This document shows, piece after piece, positions 58,639 to 64,000 of a DNA stretch of 64,000 bases. The stretch spans positions 2,453,501 to 2,517,500 of the forward strand of contig NZ_CP128540.1 of NCBI RefSeq assembly GCF_021283545.2. Reading direction: 5' to 3'. Position 1 is the stretch's first letter. Every line of letters starts with the position of its first letter. A model generated the notes under the pieces. That model saw only the letters and a program-made list of their open reading frames with translations. It did not search any database and was not told where the DNA came from. Made by a program: the position numbers and the translations under genes. Source of the stretch: Pseudomonas alloputida. GTDB taxonomy: Bacteria; Pseudomonadota; Gammaproteobacteria; Pseudomonadales; Pseudomonadaceae.

Positions 58639-59799
58639 ATGAATTTCCAACTGACCCAAGAACAAGAAATGTTGGTGGAAGCGGTACGCAGCTTTGTTGC
58701 CAAGGAGCTGCTGCCCCATGAGGAAGCGGTGGACCGCGCCGACGCCGTGTCACCCGAACTGGCCGCGCAGATCCGTGGCAAGGCCATCGCTGCCGGGTTC
58801 TATGCCTTCAACATGCCCGAGGAAGTGGGAGGGGGCGGCCTGGACTACCTGTCCCAGGCGCTGATCGAACGTGAGCTGTCCAAGGTGTCCTGGGCGCTGC
58901 ATGTCTTCGTTGCACGGCCGTCGAAAATCCTCATGGCCTGCAAGGACGAACAGATCAACGACTACCTGCTGCCGTGCGTGCAGGGCGAGAAGGTCGACTG
59001 CTTCGCCCTCACCGAACCGGGCGCCGGCTCTGATGCCAACGCCATCAAGACCCGCGCCGTGCGCCAGGGCGATGACTTTGTCATCAACGGCAGCAAGCAC
59101 TTCATCAGCCACGCCGGCCACGCCGATTTCGCCATTGTCTTCGCTGTCACCGACACCTACGAGCACAACGGGCGCAAGCGCAATGCGGTCACCGCCTTGC
59201 TGGTCGACCGGGGTACGCCGGGCATGACCATCCGCCGTGGTCCCAAGTGCGTGAGCAACCGTGGTTATCACACCTACGAGCTGTTCTTCGACGACTGCCG
59301 GGTGCCGGCCAGCAAGGTGCTGGGCGAAGTGGGCAAGGGCTGGGAAGTGGCCAACGCCTGGCTTACCGCCGGCCGGGTGATGGTCGCCGCCAACTGCGTG
59401 GGCCAGGCCCAGCGCGCCCTCGACCTGTCGCTGCAATGGGCCGCCGACCGCAAGCAGTTCGGCCAGGCCATCGGCAGCTATCAGGGGGTGTCGTTCAAGC
59501 TGGCCGATATGGCCACGCAGATCCGCGCGGCCGAGATGCTCACCCTGCACACCGCCTGGAAGATGGACCAGGGCAACATGACCGACGGTGAGGCCGGCAT
59601 GGCCAAGCTGTTTGCCAGCGAGGTGCTGGGCAAGGTCGCCGACGAAGCGGTGCAGATCTTCGGTGGCATGGGCCTGATGGATGAAGGGCCGGTTGAGCGC
59701 ATCTGGCGCAACGCGCGTATCGAGCGCATCTGGGAGGGCACTTCGGAAATCCAGCGGCATATCATCGCCCGCGAACTGCTGCGCCCGCTGCTGCGCTGA
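58639..59799 (+). CDS. acyl-CoA dehydrogenase
   Basis: 386 residues. FNLxQEQ-like start (FQLTQEQEMLVEAVRSFVAK), flavin motif FALTEPGAGSDANAIKT, FVINGSKHFISHAGHADFAI, middle beta-domain, and the C-terminal DEAVQIFGGMGLMDEGPVER followed by RIWEGTSEIQRHIIAREL holding the catalytic glutamate region. It introduces a 2,3-double bond into an acyl-CoA and passes electrons to ETF. Likely follows the synthetase encoded next and precedes the hydratase encoded before it. Confidence 0.93.
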   Translation: MNFQLTQEQEMLVEAVRSFVAKELLPHEEAVDRADAVSPELAAQIRGKAIAAGFYAFNMPEEVGGGGLDYLSQALIERELSKVSWALHVFVARPSKILMACKDEQINDYLLPCVQGEKVDCFALTEPGAGSDANAIKTRAVRQGDDFVINGSKHFISHAGHADFAIVFAVTDTYEHNGRKRNAVTALLVDRGTPGMTIRRGPKCVSNRGYHTYELFFDDCRVPASKVLGEVGKGWEVANAWLTAGRVMVAANCVGQAQRALDLSLQWAADRKQFGQAIGSYQGVSFKLADMATQIRAAEMLTLHTAWKMDQGNMTDGEAGMAKLFASEVLGKVADEAVQIFGGMGLMDEGPVERIWRNARIERIWEGTSEIQRHIIARELLRPLLR

Positions 59800-59816
59800 G
59801 CGCCAGGAGAACACTC

Positions 59817-61934
59817 ATGTCGCAATCGATTCGTGACAACCTCAAGCGCCTGCTGGCGCCCCGGCACCTGGCCTTCGTTGGCGGGCGCAGCATGGCGCGG
59901 GCGCTCAAGCGCTGCGCCGAAGGCGGCTTTGCCGGTGAGCTGTGGCTGGTCAACCCGCAGCATGAAAGCCTCGAAGGCATCCCCTGCGTGGCCCGGGTGG
60001 CCGACTTGCCCTACGCCCCGGACGCGGTGTTCATCGCCACCAACCGTGAGCTGACCCTGCAGTGCGTTGCCGAGCTGGCTGCACGTGGTGCCGGTGGCGC
60101 CATCTGCTATGCCTCGGGCTTTGCCGAAAGCGGTGAGGAGGGCTGCCAGTTGCAGCAACGCCTGCTCGACGTCGCCGGCAACATGGCCTTGCTCGGCCCC
60201 AACTGCTATGGCTTGCTCGACTACCTGCACGGTGCCGCCCTGTGGCCGGTGGCGCATGGTGGCCAGCAAGTGGAGAAGGGGGTGGCGATCCTCACGCAAA
60301 GTGGCAACTTCGCCTACAACCTGTCCATGAGCGACCGCTCCCTGCCAGTGGCCTACATGGCCTCGGTCGGCAACCAGGCGCAACTGGGTGTGGCCGAGCT
60401 GATGGATGTGCTGCTCGACGACCCACGGGTAACCGCCATCGGCCTGCACCTGGAAGGCTTGAAGAACGTGCCGGGCTTTGCCCGCGCCGCTTGCAAGGCG
60501 CTGCAGCAGGGCACGCCGATCATTGCATTGAAGACGGGCGTTTCGCAGATCGGCGCTGAACTGGCGCTCAGCCACACCAGCTCGTTGTCCGGCTCCGATG
60601 CGTTGTACGACAGCCTGTTCCAGCGCCTGGGCGTGATCCGCGTCAGCGGCCCGGTGAGCTTTGTCGAAACGCTCAAGGCCGCAGCCTGCGGACGCTTGCC
60701 GGCAGATGGCGAGCTGATTGCGCTGGCCTGCTCAGGCGGCGATGCCGGCCTGATTGCCGACTACGCCGAACGCAACCAGTTGCAACTGCCGAAGCTCGAG
60801 CAAGGGCAGGTGGCGGCACTGGCCGAGGTGTTGCCGGGCTATGCCAACCTGGTCAACCCACTGGACTTCACCACTGCCATCTGGGGCGATGAAGCCGCCC
60901 TGCAACGCATGCTCGACAACACCCTGAGCGGCGCCGCGGGCGCGGCGATGCTGGTGCTGGACTACCCGGCGGCGTTTACCGGCGAACGCAAGGAATGCGA
61001 CCTGCTGCTGGGGCTGTACTGCGATGCCGTTGAACGCCACGGCAAGATCGGCTTCGTCACCTCGGCTTTCCCGGAACTGTTGCCTGCCAGTGCGCGTGAG
61101 CGCCTGCATGCGCGGGGCATCGCTGCCCTGCAGGGTGTGGAAGACGGCCTGGCGGCCTGGGGGCGCATCGTCGCTTACCAAAAGAACCGCCAGCGGTTGA
61201 TGGACCAGGGCGAGGCTGTGCGGGTACCGCTGTGCCCGCAGGCCCTCACGGGCGAAAGCCGACTGTTGGACGAATGGCAATCCAAGCAGGCCCTGCGCGC
61301 CTTCGGTCTGCCGGTGCCTGCGGGCGTGCTGAGTACGCCCGAACGCGCCGTGGCAGACGCCGCCCGCGTCGGTTACCCCTTGGTACTGAAGGCGGTCAGC
61401 GCGCAGCTGCCGCACAAGACCGAAGCTGGTGCTGTGGCGTTGAACCTGCGCGATGCCCGCGCCCTGGAAGCTGCACTGGTGCAGATGCGCCAGTGCATCG
61501 CTGACTACGCCCCGCAGGTTGCGTTTGATCAGGTGCTGCTCGAGCCCATGGCCGAGCCGCCCTTGGCCGAGCTCATAGTGGGCATCAAGCGTGAAAACAA
61601 CTTTGCCCTGGCCTTGGTGATCGGTGCCGGCGGCGTGCTGGTCGAACTGCTCAAGGACAGTGTCAGCCTGTTGCTGCCCACTACCGACAGCGCCATCCGC
61701 GCCGCACTGCTGAACCTGCGCAGTGCCAGCCTGCTGCAAGGCTTCCGTGGCCGTCCGGCCGCCAACCTCGATGCCTTGGTCTCGGCCATCCGCGCAGTCG
61801 CCGATTACGCCTGCGAAAACGCCGGGCAGTTGATGGAGCTGGATGTGAACCCATTGATGGTCGGTGCCAACGGTACCACCGCAGTCGACGCGCTGATCCG
61901 CCTTGGCCAGGCGCAAGGAGAACGACATGAATGA
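59817..61934 (+). CDS. acyl-CoA synthetase, NDP-forming (acetate-CoA ligase family)
   Basis: 705 residues as a fused alpha-beta NDP-forming CoA ligase: CoA-binding Rossmann domain (about 1-130, HLAFVGGRSMARALKRC, GPNCYGLLDYL), succinyl-CoA-ligase-like domain with His253 in ALSHTSSLSGS as the likely phosphorylated histidine, and a C-terminal ATP-grasp domain (FGLPVPAGVLSTPERAV, VLKAVSAQLPHKTEAGAVAL, GIKRENNFALALVIGAGGVL). It activates a carboxylate with ATP. Its acyl substrate would feed the adjacent acyl-CoA dehydrogenase. It ends 8 bp inside the next gene. Confidence 0.9.
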   Translation: MSQSIRDNLKRLLAPRHLAFVGGRSMARALKRCAEGGFAGELWLVNPQHESLEGIPCVARVADLPYAPDAVFIATNRELTLQCVAELAARGAGGAICYASGFAESGEEGCQLQQRLLDVAGNMALLGPNCYGLLDYLHGAALWPVAHGGQQVEKGVAILTQSGNFAYNLSMSDRSLPVAYMASVGNQAQLGVAELMDVLLDDPRVTAIGLHLEGLKNVPGFARAACKALQQGTPIIALKTGVSQIGAELALSHTSSLSGSDALYDSLFQRLGVIRVSGPVSFVETLKAAACGRLPADGELIALACSGGDAGLIADYAERNQLQLPKLEQGQVAALAEVLPGYANLVNPLDFTTAIWGDEAALQRMLDNTLSGAAGAAMLVLDYPAAFTGERKECDLLLGLYCDAVERHGKIGFVTSAFPELLPASARERLHARGIAALQGVEDGLAAWGRIVAYQKNRQRLMDQGEAVRVPLCPQALTGESRLLDEWQSKQALRAFGLPVPAGVLSTPERAVADAARVGYPLVLKAVSAQLPHKTEAGAVALNLRDARALEAALVQMRQCIADYAPQVAFDQVLLEPMAEPPLAELIVGIKRENNFALALVIGAGGVLVELLKDSVSLLLPTTDSAIRAALLNLRSASLLQGFRGRPAANLDALVSAIRAVADYACENAGQLMELDVNPLMVGANGTTAVDALIRLGQAQGERHE

Positions 61935-63534
61935 CCTTACCCTGACAGCCGGCCAGGCGCTGGTGCGGTTGTTGGCCAACTACGGCGTGGAGACCGTGTT
62001 CGGCATCCCCGGCGTGCACACCCTGGAGCTGTACCGTGGCCTGCCGGGCAGCGGCATTCGCCATGTATTGACCCGCCACGAGCAGGGCGCCGGCTTCATG
62101 GCCGACGGCTACGCGCGGGTCAGTGGCAAGCCGGGGGTGTGCTTCGTCATCACCGGCCCAGGCGTGACCAACGTCGCCACCCCCATCGGCCAAGCCTATG
62201 CCGACTCGGTGCCGATGCTGGTGATTTCCAGCGTCAACCACACCGCCAGCCTGGGCAAGGGCTGGGGCTGCCTGCATGAAACCCAGGACCAGCGCGCCAT
62301 GACTGCGCCCATCACGGCGTTTTCTGCGGTGGCCCTGCAGGGCGACGACTTGCCCGAGCTGATCGCGCGCGCCTGGGCAGTGTTCGACAGCGAACGACCG
62401 CGCCCGGTGCACATTTCGGTGCCCCTGGACGTGCTGGCGGCATCGGTCAGCCGGGACTGGAGCGGTGAGGTGGTACGCCGTCCCGGGCGTGGCCAGCCGT
62501 GCCGCGAAACCCTCGAGCAGGCTGCCCTGAAGCTTGCCGCCGCCCAGCGGCCTATGATCATTGCCGGGGGTGGCGCGTTGCACGCGGCTGAGCAGTTGCA
62601 GCAACTCAGTACACGGCTGGCAGCGCCTCTGTTCACCAGCGTGGCCGGCAAGGGCTTGCTGCCACCAGACGCGCCACTCAATGCCGGCGCCAGCCTGTGC
62701 GTCGAACCCGGCTGGCAGTTGATCAGCCAGGCTGATGTGGTGCTTGCCGTAGGCACCGAAATGGCCGACACCGACTTCTGGCGCGAGCGCCTGCCGATCC
62801 GCGGCGAGCTGCTGCGCGTCGACATCGACCCGCGCAAGTTCAACGATTTCTACCCCTGTGCCATTGCCCTGCAGGGTGATGCCCGGCAAACCTTGGACGG
62901 TTTGCTCGAACACCTGCCCGCACTTCAGCGTGACCCGGCCCAGGCCAGCGCGGCGGTGGCCACCCTGCGCCAGGCCATCCGCAATGGGCATGCCCCGTTG
63001 CAGGCCACGCACCAGGCCATTCTGGACCGTATCGCCGCCGTACTGCCTGACGATGCCTTCATCAGCAGCGACATGACCCAGCTGGCCTATACCGGCAACT
63101 ACGCCTTCGCCAGCCGGGCGCCACGTAGCTGGCTGCACCCCACCGGTTACGGCACCCTCGGCTACGGCCTGCCGGCCGGCATTGGTGGCATGTTCGCCAG
63201 CGACCATCGCCCCGGCCTGGTACTGGTGGGTGATGGCGGCTTCCTGTACACCGCGCAGGAACTGGCCACTGCCGTCGAGGAACTGCGCCGGCCGCTGGTG
63301 GTGTTGCTTTGGAACAATGACGCCCTCGGCCAGATCCGCGACGATATGCTCGGCCTGGATATCGAGCCGGTCGGCGTGCTGCCGCGCAACCCGGATTTCA
63401 TCGGCCTGGCCCGCGCCTTGGGTTGCACCGTGCACCAGCCACGCGACCTGGACGCGCTGCAGGCCGACCTGGCCAGCGGTTTCGCCACACCCGGCGTGAC
63501 GTTCATCGAACTCAAACACACCTGCGTCTGTTAA
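61927..63534 (+). CDS. aruI: TPP-dependent 2-oxoacid decarboxylase, probably 2-ketoarginine decarboxylase
   Basis: 535 residues with the three-domain acetolactate-synthase fold: Pyr domain with Glu52 (LTRHEQGAGFMADGYARVSG), central domain, and PP domain with GDGGFLYTAQELATAVEELR and LLWNNDALG binding Mg-TPP. It lacks the FAD-related features of a biosynthetic acetolactate synthase partner set, and its setting beside a basic-amino-acid racemase matches the arginine transaminase pathway, in which AruI decarboxylates 5-guanidino-2-oxopentanoate to 4-guanidinobutyraldehyde. Assignment to AruI is by family resemblance and context. Confidence 0.75.
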   Translation: MNDLTLTAGQALVRLLANYGVETVFGIPGVHTLELYRGLPGSGIRHVLTRHEQGAGFMADGYARVSGKPGVCFVITGPGVTNVATPIGQAYADSVPMLVISSVNHTASLGKGWGCLHETQDQRAMTAPITAFSAVALQGDDLPELIARAWAVFDSERPRPVHISVPLDVLAASVSRDWSGEVVRRPGRGQPCRETLEQAALKLAAAQRPMIIAGGGALHAAEQLQQLSTRLAAPLFTSVAGKGLLPPDAPLNAGASLCVEPGWQLISQADVVLAVGTEMADTDFWRERLPIRGELLRVDIDPRKFNDFYPCAIALQGDARQTLDGLLEHLPALQRDPAQASAAVATLRQAIRNGHAPLQATHQAILDRIAAVLPDDAFISSDMTQLAYTGNYAFASRAPRSWLHPTGYGTLGYGLPAGIGGMFASDHRPGLVLVGDGGFLYTAQELATAVEELRRPLVVLLWNNDALGQIRDDMLGLDIEPVGVLPRNPDFIGLARALGCTVHQPRDLDALQADLASGFATPGVTFIELKHTCVC

Positions 63535-63568
63535 GGCGCGCACTACGACAAGAACACGAGTAATCACC

Positions 63569-64000
63569 ATGCCCTTTCGCCGTACCCTTCTGGCTGCATC
63601 CCTGGCACTTCTGATCACCGGACAGGCCCCCCTGTATGCGGCACCACCGTTGTCGATGGACAACGGCACCAACACCCTGACCGTGCAAAACAGCAATGCC
63701 TGGGTCGAAGTCAGCGCCAGCGCCCTGCAGCACAACATCCGCACGCTGCAGGCCGAGCTGGCCGGCAAGTCCAAGCTGTGCGCCGTGCTCAAGGCCGATG
63801 CCTATGGCCACGGTATCGGCCTGGTAATGCCATCGATCATCGCCCAAGGCGTGCCCTGCGTGGCGGTGGCCAGCAACGAGGAGGCCCGCGTGGTCCGCGC
63901 CAGTGGCTTCACCGGGCAACTGGTGCGGGTACGCCTGGCCAGCCTCAGCGAGCTGGAAGATGGCTTGCAGTACGACATGGAAGAGCTGGTGGGCAGCGCG
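63569..64000 (+). CDS. bsr: periplasmic broad-specificity amino acid racemase, 3' end outside window
   Basis: 144 codons are present before the window ends. A signal peptide (MPFRRTLLAASLALLITGQA, cleavage near LYA-APPLS) sends it to the periplasm, unlike biosynthetic alanine racemase. The alanine-racemase-fold start AWVEVSASALQHNIRTLQAE leads to VLKADAYGHGIGL, where Lys75 forms the PLP Schiff base. The broad-specificity enzyme of P. putida interconverts L and D forms of lysine, arginine and others. 34 bp after the decarboxylase gene, so D- or L-arginine and lysine would be linked to this operon. Confidence 0.92.
   Translation, partial: MPFRRTLLAASLALLITGQAPLYAAPPLSMDNGTNTLTVQNSNAWVEVSASALQHNIRTLQAELAGKSKLCAVLKADAYGHGIGLVMPSIIAQGVPCVAVASNEEARVVRASGFTGQLVRVRLASLSELEDGLQYDMEELVGSA

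Noticed and set aside
61927-63534. Biosynthetic acetolactate synthase (ilvB/ilvI)
   Set aside because: No regulatory subunit gene follows, and the operon contains a basic-amino-acid racemase and acyl-CoA genes, which fits a catabolic 2-oxoacid decarboxylase better.
61681-63792. 703-codon minus-strand frame opposite the decarboxylase and racemase genes
   Set aside because: Antisense shadow; the composition (rich in Gln, His, Gly) and lack of domain are typical of GC-rich shadow frames.

Overview
The window is chromosomal DNA of a Pseudomonas of the putida group, very close to strain KT2440. Support comes from the gene order (glcCDEFG, vanK-porin-vanR-vanBA, CheR/CheB signalling cluster, bktB-hydroxyacyl-CoA dehydrogenase, aruI-like/racemase operon), the short GCGGGC-type REP palindromes and REPIN doublets between genes, and an MvaT-family nucleoid protein. 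Genes at both window edges are cut: a LysR regulator on the left and a periplasmic amino-acid racemase on the right.

Layout. 1-4.6 kb: LysR regulator, pyrroline-5-carboxylate-reductase-like enzyme, NPPG methyltransferase, EamA/RarD exporter and sarcosine-oxidase-like flavoenzyme, tightly packed; it looks like the end of a specialised-metabolite cluster. 4.7-6.3 kb: a decayed phosphinothricin-type acetyltransferase, a transposase-less 357-bp IS110-type element, and DNA without a supportable gene. 6.3-9.1 kb: a small phage-derived island with a PL7 alginate-lyase-like protein, DUF1654 protein under a LexA box, CI/S24-type repressor, and a small holin/spanin-like membrane protein; repeated TTTAGC-N5-GCTAAA palindromes sit in both divergent control regions. 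9.2-14.5 kb: small exported protein, AroE-like dehydrogenase, glyoxalase I, TurB, OprD porin, CobF. 14.6-21.7 kb: large signalling cluster (single-receiver protein; hybrid kinase with three receivers; CheR; CheB; receiver-kinase; second single receiver). 21.8-25.7 kb: bktB, 3-hydroxyacyl-CoA dehydrogenase, TetR and a divergent AraC regulator. 25.7-27.7 kb: a complete IS110-family insertion followed directly by a second copy of the transposase-less element, all inside a REP sequence.

27.8-36.8 kb: AhpD-like protein, CynX-type transporter, MocR regulator, and glycolate oxidase glcDEFG with divergent glcC and two GlcC-type operators. 36.8-40 kb: DUF2388 protein, glutathione transferase and a PBP2 gene outside a visible rod cluster. 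40-46.3 kb: vanillate uptake and O-demethylation regulon with four TGGATCCA VanR-type sites. 46.4-50.6 kb: LolD-like ATPase, FtsX-like permease and AttH/CrtC-like lipoprotein. 50.6-52.2 kb: enoyl-CoA hydratase and divergent TetR. 52.2-56 kb: response regulator, periplasmic binding protein and hybrid kinase with HPt, translationally coupled. 56-64 kb: APC permease with a structured leader and a possible 25-residue leader peptide, then an operon of enoyl-CoA hydratase, acyl-CoA dehydrogenase, NDP-forming acyl-CoA synthetase, 2-ketoarginine-decarboxylase-like TPP enzyme and broad-specificity racemase, probably for catabolism of arginine or related basic amino acids.

No tRNA, rRNA or CRISPR array was recognised. 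All family assignments are by reading the sequence; no database search was run.
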